Made by a program: the position numbers and the translations under genes. A stretch of 64,000 nucleotides of DNA from Rheinheimera oceanensis. Its GTDB lineage: Bacteria; Pseudomonadota; Gammaproteobacteria; Enterobacterales; Alteromonadaceae. Within the stretch, counting starts at the first letter, position 1. The number at the start of each line of letters is the position of its first letter. The DNA is taken from assembly GCF_018831085.1 (NCBI RefSeq), contig NZ_JAGPNM010000004.1:186001-250000 (forward strand), in the 5' to 3' direction. Below the pieces are notes generated by a model that saw only the letters and a program-made list of their open reading frames with translations, had not been told where the DNA came from and made no database searches. Below, in pieces: positions 8,875-16,614 of the stretch.

Positions 8875-10614
8875 ATGAAGTTATCACGCATCAGTCTGGC
8901 GATATTGCCGCTGTTAAGTCTGTGTTCTGTACAAGCGGCCGTTTATAACGTCGTTGAGATTGGTGAAGTAAGTGAAGTTAAATCAACCTATGCCTCGGCC
9001 ATTAACGATGCCGGAAGTATCGTTGCAAATGGTGCCTTAAGTACCAATACATCGGGTAACGGTAATGCTTTAGGTGCGTTTAATTTTCCGTTAGATCTGG
9101 ATGTTATCGATTTCGAAAACACTGCTGTAACTGCTGTGCTCACGGATGAACAAATTGCCGATGCAATAAACGGCAATATTGACGCCAATATCCTGAGTAT
9201 TTTACTGAGTGTTAATCCGGCCAATCAACAAATTGGCTACTCATTGGCTTATACCACCGGCATTGATGGCATTTTAGAAAACCTGCCGCTACGTGATGTA
9301 ACGCAAAAACGTAGCAACAGTGAGTATTTGTATGACATAAATAACTCTGGGGTAGCAGTAGGCACTGCGTCTTCGCCTTTTACATTAGAAAGCTTTACCG
9401 CAGAACCTACAGACACTACACCAGATCCTGAAGAGCAGGACATCTGGGTGCCTGAGTTGCCTTATCGGGCTGGAATGGTGGTACGCGACGGTGAAATTAT
9501 AACAACACCTCCCGCCTATGATGAACTGGGCGGTGGTTACACTGTTGCCCGTTCTATCAGTAATAATGGTTTAATAGCTGGTTTTGGCAGCAGCGGTATG
9601 ACGGACGCTACCAAAGAAGCCATTGAGGAAGCCTGTACCGGCGCTTCAACGCCGGTAGATTTGTGTTTGTATAACCGGGCTATAGCCGGTAGCTACCAGG
9701 AACGCGGTATGGTGTGGCAGTTACAGGCTGATGGCAGTATTGCAGAACCTGAAGTACTGGGTTTTTTAGGTGACAAGAACACCGGTGTTGCTTATGAAGG
9801 CGAAGGTAATAATGCCGTAACCTATTACAGCCAGGCTAATGCAGTAAATGACAATGGCATTGCCGTTGGTTTATCTATGTATACGGACTCCGATCGCATC
9901 GAGCGCTATTCGTCTGTTGATGCAATTTACCGTCAGGCACATGCCAGTATTTTTGTTGACGGGCAGGTACTGCCTATTGTTGATCCGAAAGAGTGGTATT
10001 TTATTAACGCCCAAAGCATAGGCAGTAATGCTATAGCCATTAATAACAATGATATTATTGTTGGTTATGCACGAAAGTTTATTAACAGTGCTGTGCGCAG
10101 CAAAATGTTTTACCACGACTACAGCTCAGGCCAAACCCGGTTTGTTGATGGTTTCTTCTCCAGCTCAACAACACTACCAAAAGCTATTAATGACAGCAAT
10201 CAGGTGGTAGGTCAGGCTGAAGTGATTCTGGGGGGCACGACTACCCGCAGAGGTCATGGTTTTATTTATGACATCACTGCTGACAGTTTTACTGATTTAA
10301 ATGCATTAATTGGCTGTAACTCGCCGTATACCGTAGTTGATGCAACTGATATTAATAACAATGGCGATATTCTGGCCACCGCGCTGATAATGAAAGAGCG
10401 TAAAGATTCTCTGGGTGAAGTCATTGTTGATGCACAAGGCAACCCTTTACAGGAAGAACTAGCCGTGACAGTTAAATTACAACCGGTAGCCAACGGTGAG
10501 CCGGAAGACTGTTCTTCAGAACAAACAGAGTATGAACGTAAAGGCGGTACTGCAGGTTTTGGCTGGTTAATGTTAAGCGCAACCTTAGTTTGGTGGCGCA
10601 GGCGTAAAGTGTAA
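8875..10614 (+). CDS. DUF3466 family exported protein with GlyGly-CTERM tail
   Basis: A 579-residue protein with a signal peptide (about residues 1-22, ending in VQAA). Its long body has repeated short motifs of the AINDxG/ININNxG kind (for example SAINDAG, SISNNGLIAG, AVNDNGIAVG, AININNDIIVG), which are the hallmark of HAF-type/DUF3466 repeats and probably form a beta-propeller-like surface domain. The C-terminus has KGGTAGFGWLML, a hydrophobic helix and WWRRRKV, which fits the GlyGly-CTERM signal cleaved by rhombosortase and exported by type II secretion. Function is unknown. It is followed by a strong terminator. In E. coli the pqiABC genes occupy this slot between uup and rmf. Confidence 0.82.
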   Translation: MKLSRISLAILPLLSLCSVQAAVYNVVEIGEVSEVKSTYASAINDAGSIVANGALSTNTSGNGNALGAFNFPLDLDVIDFENTAVTAVLTDEQIADAINGNIDANILSILLSVNPANQQIGYSLAYTTGIDGILENLPLRDVTQKRSNSEYLYDINNSGVAVGTASSPFTLESFTAEPTDTTPDPEEQDIWVPELPYRAGMVVRDGEIITTPPAYDELGGGYTVARSISNNGLIAGFGSSGMTDATKEAIEEACTGASTPVDLCLYNRAIAGSYQERGMVWQLQADGSIAEPEVLGFLGDKNTGVAYEGEGNNAVTYYSQANAVNDNGIAVGLSMYTDSDRIERYSSVDAIYRQAHASIFVDGQVLPIVDPKEWYFINAQSIGSNAIAINNNDIIVGYARKFINSAVRSKMFYHDYSSGQTRFVDGFFSSSTTLPKAINDSNQVVGQAEVILGGTTTRRGHGFIYDITADSFTDLNALIGCNSPYTVVDATDINNNGDILATALIMKERKDSLGEVIVDAQGNPLQEELAVTVKLQPVANGEPEDCSSEQTEYERKGGTAGFGWLMLSATLVWWRRRKV

Positions 10615-10621
10615 TGACATT

Positions 10622-10647
10622 AAAAAAGCTGCTTCGGCAGCTTTTTT
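10622..10647. terminator. Bidirectional intrinsic terminator
   Basis: Six As, the stem GCTGC/GCAGC with a C(TTCG)G tetraloop, then six or more Ts. It ends the uup-DUF3466 transcript, 8 bases after the DUF3466 stop. Confidence 0.9.
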
Positions 10648-10770
10648 AATGTCTGTAAGGTTGTAGCAGTTTTATAGTTATAAAGGCTGGCTGCTTAGTG
10701 TAATTCGATATAAATAAATCTGTCATCAAATCTTAAATAACTTCAGCTTGTTAGTCCTTGTCAAGCTTTT

Positions 10771-10789
10771 AATCTGTCTATTTCAGATT
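10771..10789 (+). other. Inverted repeat upstream of rmf
   Basis: AATCTG and CAGATT are separated by 7 bases. It lies 37 bases before the terminator-like hairpin of the rmf leader. It could be the first hairpin of a structured leader or an operator; no experimental analogue is known to me. Confidence 0.35.
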
Positions 10790-10825
10790 GAACCTTTTAT
10801 CGCTGTCAACTATCAATTAAAGGGT

Positions 10826-10856
10826 AATCGCAAACTGATTTGCGGTTATTTTTTAT
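10826..10856 (+). terminator. Terminator-like hairpin in the rmf leader (possible attenuator)
   Basis: AATCGCAAA pairs with TTTGCGGTT (one G-T wobble) around a 4-base loop, followed immediately by ATTTTTTA. It lies 27 bases before the rmf start codon with no upstream gene left to terminate, since a strong terminator already closes the previous operon at 10622-10647. It is either an attenuator within the rmf leader or the terminator of an unrecognised small RNA. Confidence 0.5.
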
Positions 10857-10882
10857 CACATATAGTTGAGGAAGACCGCCGT

Positions 10883-11065
10883 ATGAAAAGACAAAAACGT
10901 GATCGTCTGGAACGTGCTCATGCTCAAGGTTATCGTGCCGGTGTAACCGGACGATCAAAAGAAATTTGCCCTTATCAAGGTTTAGATACGCGCTCACAAT
11001 GGTTAGGAGGCTGGCGCGAAGCCATCGAAGATCGCAATGTTGGGCTGTTTAATAAAGGTCAGTAA
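10883..11065 (+). CDS. rmf: Ribosome modulation factor RMF
   Basis: A 60-residue basic protein starting MKRQKRDRLERAHAQGYRAG and containing GRSKE, CPYQ and RSQWLGGWREA, nearly identical in pattern to E. coli RMF (55 residues). RMF dimerises 70S ribosomes into inactive 100S particles in stationary phase by binding the 30S anti-Shine-Dalgarno region. ATG 10883 follows GAGGA. The longer open frame upstream is not supported because it would cover the leader hairpins. The tail is 5 residues longer than in E. coli. It converges on fabA with a shared terminator, as in enterobacteria. Confidence 0.95.
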   Translation: MKRQKRDRLERAHAQGYRAGVTGRSKEICPYQGLDTRSQWLGGWREAIEDRNVGLFNKGQ

Positions 11066-11090
11066 TTTTTTCCGGTAAGCCCAGGCATTA

Positions 11091-11124
11091 AAAAAGCCCC
11101 GTCAGGATAACTTGCGGGGCTTTT
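11091..11124. terminator. Shared terminator between convergent rmf and fabA
   Basis: GCCCCG and CGGGGC form a stem with As on the left and Ts on the right, so it can act on both strands. Confidence 0.85.
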
Positions 11125-11147
11125 AGCATTTAATAATACTGCCTCTG

Positions 11148-11660
11148 TTAAAAACTGGATGTATCCTGAAACAAACCGACTTTAAGATCGGTAGCGGCAT
11201 AAATGTCACGGCCATCCACACTTACCACACCATCGCCAATGCCCATATAGAGTTTGCGCTTGATTACACGCTTCATATTAATGGTGTAAGTCACTTTTTT
11301 TGCAGTCGGCAGCACCTGACCGGTAAACTTTACTTCACCCACGCCCAGTGCGCGGCCTTTCCCCGGGCCGCCGCACCAACCCAAAAAGAACCCCACCAGT
11401 TGCCACATAGCATCAAGCCCCAGGCAACCAGGCATTACCGGGTCGCCTTTAAAATGACAGGCGAAAAACCACAGGTCTGGTGTAATATCCAGTTCAGCAA
11501 TAATCTGGCCTTTACCGTACAGGCCACCTTCTTCTGAAATATGGATAATACGGTCCATCATCAGCATATTGTCAGAGGGTAGCTGGCTGTTGCCTTCACC
11601 AAACAGTTCACCATTGGCACAGGCGATCAAATCTTCTTTTGTAAAGCTATTCTTAGTCAT
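11148..11660 (-). CDS. fabA: 3-hydroxydecanoyl-ACP dehydratase/isomerase FabA
   Basis: A 170-residue hotdog-fold enzyme that dehydrates 3-hydroxyacyl-ACP and isomerises trans-2-decenoyl-ACP to cis-3, the branch point to unsaturated fatty acids. The catalytic pair is His69 in [12 protein letters not shown] and Asp83 in LGLDAMWQL, matching His70 and Asp84 of E. coli FabA. The length fits (171-172 in E. coli). It is monocistronic, transcribed towards rmf, and its promoter carries FabR- and FadR-type sites. Confidence 0.97.
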   Translation of the reverse strand: MTKNSFTKEDLIACANGELFGEGNSQLPSDNMLMMDRIIHISEEGGLYGKGQIIAELDITPDLWFFACHFKGDPVMPGCLGLDAMWQLVGFFLGWCGGPGKGRALGVGEVKFTGQVLPTAKKVTYTINMKRVIKRKLYMGIGDGVVSVDGRDIYAATDLKVGLFQDTSSF

Positions 11661-11690
11661 GTATGTTTAATCCGTTGAAAATACCGGGCC

Positions 11691-11719
11691 ACTTTAGCGA
11701 ACACTTGTACGCCAGACAA
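11691..11719 (-). promoter_or_regulatory. fabA promoter
   Basis: On the minus strand TTGTCT (-35) and TAAAGT (-10) are separated by exactly 17 bp, with the start codon about 31 bases beyond the -10 box. The FabR-type palindrome fills the spacer. Confidence 0.65.
11696..11713. promoter_or_regulatory. FabR-type operator of fabA
   Basis: AGCGAACACTTGTACGCC is close to the palindromic FabR consensus AGCGTACACGTGTTCGCT known from E. coli fabA and fabB. It lies between the -35 and -10 boxes, which fits repression. The fabR gene itself is not in the window. Confidence 0.7.
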
Positions 11720-11730
11720 GTCCGATTTGT
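11716..11730. promoter_or_regulatory. FadR-like activator site of fabA
   Basis: ACAAGTCCGATTTGT overlaps and lies upstream of the -35 box, where FadR activates E. coli fabA. It keeps the central TCCGA of FadR sites but the arms match only partly, so the call is tentative. Confidence 0.4.
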
Positions 11731-11743
11731 ATTAAGTCTTAAT
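11731..11743. promoter_or_regulatory. Small palindrome in the divergent fabA/11806 promoter region
   Basis: ATTAAG and CTTAAT flank a single central T, a perfect 13-base inverted repeat. It lies next to the FadR-like site; its role is unknown. Confidence 0.3.
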
Positions 11744-11751
11744 TTTGTGCG

Positions 11752-11771
11752 TCAGGCAGTTAACTGCCTGA
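11752..11771. promoter_or_regulatory. 20-bp perfect palindrome, possible operator
   Basis: TCAGGCAGTTAACTGCCTGA is a perfect dyad. It lies 35 bases before the likely start of the small basic protein gene. There is no T-run, so it is not a terminator; it looks like an operator for a dimeric regulator, perhaps the protein encoded next to it. Confidence 0.5.
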
Positions 11772-11805
11772 GAGTATGACAGTGTTATTGCCAAAGAGTG
11801 ACATC

Positions 11806-12063
11806 ATGACAAATTCGAGTGGAAAAGCGCTGACCAATGCAGAAAAACAGCTGCGCTATCGTGAACGGCAGAAACAATCCGGCAAAAAAGAGCTACGTGG
11901 TTATCTGACACCGGAAGCCTTAAGTTGCTACCAGGAAATTCAGCAAAAAACCGAGTGGAGCGACAGTGTTTTACTCAGCAATGCTATCCGGCTGATGTAT
12001 GCTGCACATAAATGTGGCCAGGTGGGCATTTTAAACAGTTGGTTAACCGAGCATAAGCGGTGA
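11806..12063 (+). CDS. Small basic protein, possible DNA-binding regulator
   Basis: I do not recognise this 85-residue protein. The N-terminal 35 residues are rich in lysine, arginine and glutamine (ALTNAEKQLRYRERQK), followed by LRGYLTPEALSCYQEI, which resembles the strand-helix start of ribbon-helix-helix proteins, and then two predicted helices. ATG 11806 follows AAGAG and is preferred over ATG 11776, which lies only 4 bases after the palindrome. The gene is divergent from fabA. Similar short proteins beside core genes in this group are usually annotated as hypothetical; autoregulation through the palindrome is inference. Confidence 0.6.
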   Translation: MTNSSGKALTNAEKQLRYRERQKQSGKKELRGYLTPEALSCYQEIQQKTEWSDSVLLSNAIRLMYAAHKCGQVGILNSWLTEHKR

Positions 12064-12146
12064 TTTATTGGCATAGCCGGTGTTGCAGGTGCGTGTTCAG
12101 CGGTATAATGCCGACAGAATATGCCTGAGTAACCAGAGAGCTTTTA

Positions 12147-13004
12147 ATGATTTTGTTTGTACGGGATCTTACCGTTATTGATTTTTCTTATCTGTGTGCC
12201 AAACGCGGTATGTTGGGTGAAAGCTATATTGTTGACGTAGAGCTGCACGGCGGTCTGGATCAAACCTCGATGGTGTTAGATTTTGCCAAAGTCAAAAAAG
12301 TGATCAAACACGCTATAGATCAACTGGTGGATCATAAGCTGGCTGTACCGGCCTTATCTTCGGCCCTGACGATGGATAGCAGCGCCGGTTTACAGCGCAT
12401 AAACTTCCTGTCAGCACGTGGCCGCATCAGTATGGCGGCACCGGCGCAGGCCATTGCAGCTGTTTCCAGCGATGAAATTAATGAACACAGCATCACTGAG
12501 TTTTTGCAACAGCACATTACACCTTTGCTACCGGACAATGTGCAACAGCTGGTTTTTACTCTGCGCCCTGAAGCCAGCAACAGTTTTTATTACCATTACA
12601 GCCATGGTTTAAAAAAGCATGATGGCAATTGTCAGCGTATTGCACACGGCCATCGCTCAACCATTCAGATATACACCGACGGTATGTTAACGCCGCGGTT
12701 AAATAAATACTGGTGTGAACGCTGGCAGGATATTTATCTGGGCTCTGCTGAAGATTTATGCAGCGCTGCTGCTTTACAGCATCTTACTGCCGGTACTGAT
12801 GACTATAGCTTCCGCTATCAGGCAGCACAGGGCTGGTTTGAGCTGACCATACCCAAAACTCATTGCGAAATTGTACCCTGCGATACCACTGTAGAATGTC
12901 TGGCAGAGTATATTGCAGCAGAGTTAAAACAACTGGATAACACCAGACAATATAAGGTAGTTGCTTATGAAGGCGTGGGCAAAGGCGCTATCGCTGTTAG
13001 CTAG
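12147..13004 (+). CDS. Tandem 6-pyruvoyl-tetrahydropterin synthase-fold protein
   Basis: A 285-residue protein about twice the size of QueD/PTPS. The first half has VDVELHGGLDQ, MVLDFAKVKK and LVDHKLAVP, which match the central GMVxDFxxLK and LDHxxLN parts of the fold, but it lacks the zinc histidines. The second half has FYYHYSHGL, NCQR and AHGHRSTIQIY, the histidine-cysteine-HGH set that binds zinc and substrate in PTPS, and ends with a ThrxE-like helix and EGVGKGAI. It looks like two fused PTPS domains of which only the second keeps the zinc site. A pterin or deazapurine reaction is likely, but the substrate is not known. It overlaps the M23 peptidase gene by 38 bases. Confidence 0.7.
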   Translation: MILFVRDLTVIDFSYLCAKRGMLGESYIVDVELHGGLDQTSMVLDFAKVKKVIKHAIDQLVDHKLAVPALSSALTMDSSAGLQRINFLSARGRISMAAPAQAIAAVSSDEINEHSITEFLQQHITPLLPDNVQQLVFTLRPEASNSFYYHYSHGLKKHDGNCQRIAHGHRSTIQIYTDGMLTPRLNKYWCERWQDIYLGSAEDLCSAAALQHLTAGTDDYSFRYQAAQGWFELTIPKTHCEIVPCDTTVECLAEYIAAELKQLDNTRQYKVVAYEGVGKGAIAVS

Positions 13005-13779
13005 TGTCAGCTTTGCACTATTCGCCCAACCCGCTTTAGAGCTGGAAGGGCAATTAGCCCAGGGTAGCCTGCTGCGTGGTAAGGCTGAGCCGGGCAGTAG
13101 GGTTTTTTTTAATGACATTGAACTGCCATTAAGCAGCGATGGCCGTTTTGTGTTTGGGATTGGCCGGGATGCGCCACTTAAGCATCAGCTTACCGTGCAC
13201 CTCAACGGTGAAAAACATACTAAACCGTTAACCTTTACTGCGCGCCAGTATGATATTCAGCATGTTAATGGTGTGGCACAAAAGTACGTTACGCCACCAG
13301 CTGAAGTAACTGAGCGTATCCGCCGTGACAACCAACAGGTACGCGCGGTACGTAATACAGTTTCCGGCCTGCCGTTTATTTTTGATACACCCATCATGCC
13401 GGCCAAAGGTCGCATTTCCGGTGTTTATGGCAGCCAGCGGGTATTTAACGGTGAGCCACGAAATCCACACTATGGCCTTGATGTTGCTGCGCCGGTTGGT
13501 GCACCTGTTGTCGCGCCGTTAAGTGGTAAGGTATTGTTAGCACAAGACTTATATTATTCCGGCTTAACACTGATCATTGATCATGGTTTTGGTATCAGTT
13601 CTACCTTTATGCATTTAAGCCGCTTTGATGTTGCTGTTGGCGATAATATTGAGCAAGGGCAGAAAATTGCCGAAGTAGGGGCGACCGGAAGAGTAACCGG
13701 CCCGCACCTGGACTGGCGGATTAACTGGCAGCAGGAACGGCTTGACCCGGCACTGCTACCGGGTTTGCAGCTGCCTTAA
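12967..13779 (+). CDS. M23 family (LytM) peptidase with signal peptide
   Basis: A 270-residue exported protein. A signal peptide covers about residues 1-22, a beta-rich N-terminal domain follows, and the LytM domain spans about 140-260. Zinc-site residues are visible as His168 and Asp172 (NPHYGLD), with His216 (FMH) and His247 (GPHLDW). In most LytM enzymes the last motif is HxH; here it is HLD, so one ligand is replaced by Asp249. It probably cleaves peptidoglycan cross-links in the periplasm, or regulates an amidase if catalysis is lost. ATG 12967 is preferred over a TTG two codons upstream. It ends tail to tail with the M61 gene with overlapping stop codons. Confidence 0.85.
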   Translation: MKAWAKALSLLASVSFALFAQPALELEGQLAQGSLLRGKAEPGSRVFFNDIELPLSSDGRFVFGIGRDAPLKHQLTVHLNGEKHTKPLTFTARQYDIQHVNGVAQKYVTPPAEVTERIRRDNQQVRAVRNTVSGLPFIFDTPIMPAKGRISGVYGSQRVFNGEPRNPHYGLDVAAPVGAPVVAPLSGKVLLAQDLYYSGLTLIIDHGFGISSTFMHLSRFDVAVGDNIEQGQKIAEVGATGRVTGPHLDWRINWQQERLDPALLPGLQLP

Positions 13780-15554
13780 CCTGGCAAAACCTGTTGTAGC
13801 CAGCTATCGTACAGCTGTTGTTCCGCTACGGTAAGCATTGCGACCTGTTGTGCTGCAGTATTTAATGTCAGTTGACTTTGCAGCAGGCGATCTTTGCGGT
13901 AGAAATGCACCGTTAACGTACAACCGGCAGGATAACGTTTTAGCAGCTGCGGCAGGCTGGTGGCGCTGATTTTACGGTTATCCAGAGCTAACAGCTGATC
14001 TCCGCTCATTAAACCGGCCTGATGTGCGTTACCGCCAAGATAAACCTGTGTTAACTGTAACAGGCCATTTAGCTGTTTCGTTTGGGCACCAATAAAGGGT
14101 ATATTTTCAGCACCGGCTTCACCACCGAAATCATCACTATGCTGCATCGGCCGGAGTGTTAATGTCAGGCCAAGTGCCGGCAATAGTTCTGCCAGTGGCA
14201 GTGACGCAGCTTGTGTTAGCCAATTATCAGTTTGCGTGGCAAGTTCAGCAAAGCCGAGCTCTGTCAGAACATTATGCAGCGCATTGTCTGGCGTACCAGA
14301 TACCAGATATCGTTGCCACAACTGGCGCACAACGTCATCCAGTGAGCTATTGCAACTGCGCAGGCTGGCATCCAGACATAAAGCCAGTAAGGCGCCTTTG
14401 GCATAATAACTTACTACGGCATTTACGGCGTTTTCATCTTGCTTGTAAAATTTGGTCCAGGCGGTAAAGCTGCTGTCTGTAAGGCTTTGCTGATTATCGC
14501 TTGGGTTACGCATAACTTTTGAGATGGTTTTTTCCAGTGTCTTAATATAGGTTTTGCCGTCAATTAAGCCAGCCCGCACCAAGGCTAAATCATCATAATA
14601 AGAGGTAAAGCCTTCATATAACCAAAGTTGGCGGGTGTACTGCTCGGCTACCAGCTGATACTGCTGAAATGCAACAGGCTTTAAGCGTTTAACCCACCAG
14701 GTATGAAAGTACTCGTGGCTGCAAAGTGCTAACAGATTCTGGTAATTTTCGTCTACTTGAGTATGTTCCGGTGCAGGCAAATCAAAACGGTTGCACAGCA
14801 GTAAAGTAGAATTAAGATGTTCCAGGCCGCCGTAGCCATCCTCTGTTACCCACAGCAGAAACCAGTAGCAGGTTAAATCTGTCGGTAAACTGCCAAACAC
14901 CTTAACCTGCTGCTGGCAAATTCGTGTCAAGTCGTCGGTAAAACGGCTAAGATCAGTCAAATTATCGCCGGTAACCACCAGATAATGGCTGATACCATTA
15001 ATAACAAACTCGGTCAGTGCAAATTTACCCAACAAGATAGGGCAATCAATCAGCATCTGATAATTTGTTGCACTGTATTCGCCAAAGCTAAGAAAATCAG
15101 TACCTTGACTACGAGTTAAACCGGTGGCGACCCGCCAGTCATTCGTAACGCGTGACTGTGGCCTGCTGATGATGACATAATGTGGCAAGGTTTCCTGCAT
15201 ACTGACACTCAGACACAGGCAGGCCGGGTTTAACACTGCTACCTCATCATCAATGTAAGCTGCTCTCACTGATAAATCATAAGCATATAACTGATAACTA
15301 ACCGTCACCGGGCTGTTGTTACATTGTATTTGCCAGCGTTGCTTATCCAGTTGCTGCAGTTCAAGTGTGCCTGATTTATCACAAGCGTTTATCGCAACAA
15401 TGTTTCTGGCAAAATCACGGATCATATAGCTGCCGGGGATCCAGGCGGGAAGCATCAGTTCATGTACCGGTGAGCTGGGAGTGAAACTGAGTGTTACGGA
15501 TATAAGATGGGCACTGACATCGGTTATATCAAACTGGTACTTTACAGATTTCAT
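13776..15554 (-). CDS. M61 family aminopeptidase with PDZ domain
   Basis: A 592-residue metallopeptidase of the glycyl aminopeptidase family. The zinc motif is HEYFHTWWVKR with His280, Glu281 and His284, and the third ligand is Glu314 in WLYEGFTSYY. The N-terminal 170 residues form the beta-sandwich typical of M61/M1 relatives. A PDZ-like domain lies near residues 490-570 (YLGGNAHQAGLMSGDQLLALD). No clear signal peptide is seen, so it is probably cytoplasmic. Substrates are expected to be small peptides with N-terminal glycine or alanine. The gene stands alone and converges on the M23 gene. Confidence 0.92.
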   Translation of the reverse strand: MKSVKYQFDITDVSAHLISVTLSFTPSSPVHELMLPAWIPGSYMIRDFARNIVAINACDKSGTLELQQLDKQRWQIQCNNSPVTVSYQLYAYDLSVRAAYIDDEVAVLNPACLCLSVSMQETLPHYVIISRPQSRVTNDWRVATGLTRSQGTDFLSFGEYSATNYQMLIDCPILLGKFALTEFVINGISHYLVVTGDNLTDLSRFTDDLTRICQQQVKVFGSLPTDLTCYWFLLWVTEDGYGGLEHLNSTLLLCNRFDLPAPEHTQVDENYQNLLALCSHEYFHTWWVKRLKPVAFQQYQLVAEQYTRQLWLYEGFTSYYDDLALVRAGLIDGKTYIKTLEKTISKVMRNPSDNQQSLTDSSFTAWTKFYKQDENAVNAVVSYYAKGALLALCLDASLRSCNSSLDDVVRQLWQRYLVSGTPDNALHNVLTELGFAELATQTDNWLTQAASLPLAELLPALGLTLTLRPMQHSDDFGGEAGAENIPFIGAQTKQLNGLLQLTQVYLGGNAHQAGLMSGDQLLALDNRKISATSLPQLLKRYPAGCTLTVHFYRKDRLLQSQLTLNTAAQQVAMLTVAEQQLYDSWLQQVLPG

Positions 15555-15654
15555 AGTGTTACTCTTTTAGCCGCTAAAGGTTTACCCTTTGCCTGCAGCG
15601 TTCTGCCGTATTAAGCTGGCTATTATGCCGCCAAAACCAAATAAGGAAAATGAC

Positions 15655-16005
15655 ATGGCAACAGAAACGGTATTCAGTAAAATTATCCGCCGTGAGGCGC
15701 AGGCCGATATTTTGTATCAGGATGATCTGGTTACTGCATTTCGCGATATCCGCCCGCGTGCGCCGGTGCATATTTTATTGGTGCCTAATCAGCTTATTCC
15801 AACTGTGAATGATGTTGAACCCAAGCATGAAGCCGCACTTGGCAGGCTGTTTACCGTAGCACGCAAACTGGCTGCAGAGCATGGTATTGCAGACAAAGGC
15901 TACCGGCTCATTATGAATTGTAACGCTCATGGCGGGCAGGAGGTTTATCATATTCATTTGCATTTGGTTGGTGGCAGGGCACTTGGCCCGATGTTGAGCC
16001 GGTAA
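15655..16005 (+). CDS. hinT: HIT-family purine nucleoside phosphoramidase HinT
   Basis: A 116-residue histidine triad protein with the motif HIHLHL at residues 99-104 (His99, His101, His103) and the family N-terminus [13 protein letters not shown]. It aligns along its whole length with E. coli HinT (119 residues), which hydrolyses adenosine phosphoramidates. ATG 15655 follows AAGGAA at a normal distance; an earlier in-frame start lacks a ribosome site. It is divergent from the M61 gene. Confidence 0.93.
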   Translation: MATETVFSKIIRREAQADILYQDDLVTAFRDIRPRAPVHILLVPNQLIPTVNDVEPKHEAALGRLFTVARKLAAEHGIADKGYRLIMNCNAHGGQEVYHIHLHLVGGRALGPMLSR

Positions 16006-16103
16006 CGAAAGCCGCAACCAGGTATTTGTGTGCGATACTGTTGCAATTGGGCGCGGGTCTTATAGAATCGCCGCGTCTTTCACTGTTATAACCGGGTATT
16101 GCT

Positions 16104-16502
16104 ATGAGTAACGAAGCGTTGATTGCCAAACGGATGGAACATGCGGTAACACGGGTCACAAAAACGGTGTTTCCCGGCCGGACTAATCACCACAACACCT
16201 TATTTGGCGGCGAAGCGCTGGCCTGGATGGATGAAGCTGCTTTTATAGCCGCTACGCGCTTTTGCCGTAAGCCTTTGGTTACCGTTAGCTCTGATCGGGT
16301 TGATTTTAAAGAATCCATACCTGCCGGCACTATTATTGAACTGGTGGCCAGAGTTGAACATGTTGGTCGTACCAGCATTCGTGTACATGTCGATATTTTT
16401 GTTGAACATATGTACGACGATGATCAACATAAAGCGATTTCAGGCAACTTTACCTTCGTGGCATTGGGGCCAGACAGAAAACCGACACCGGTATTAGGCT
16501 AA
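16104..16502 (+). CDS. Acyl-CoA thioesterase, hotdog fold
   Basis: A 132-residue single hotdog domain. FPGRTNHHNTLFGGEALAWMDE contains the characteristic N-x-x-x-x-F-G-G segment and the acidic residue at the start of the central helix. DRVDFKESIPAGTIIE is the second conserved block. Family members hydrolyse fatty acyl-CoAs in the cytosol. It resembles the YciA/BACH group, but the match to E. coli YciA is not close enough for that symbol. It is probably monocistronic. Confidence 0.88.
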   Translation: MSNEALIAKRMEHAVTRVTKTVFPGRTNHHNTLFGGEALAWMDEAAFIAATRFCRKPLVTVSSDRVDFKESIPAGTIIELVARVEHVGRTSIRVHVDIFVEHMYDDDQHKAISGNFTFVALGPDRKPTPVLG

Positions 16503-16614
16503 AGTATCAGGTTAATGCGATTAATACATATGCAAACACGGCCAGTGAACAGAGTTTTTGGCTGCTATTTGGTTATAATCAGGCAATTACCTTATTGGCC
16601 TGCGGGTTATTGTT

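Noticed and set aside
10748..10882. N-terminal extension of rmf
   Set aside because: It would cover the leader hairpins; RMF proteins begin at MKRQKRDR and a good ribosome site precedes that ATG.
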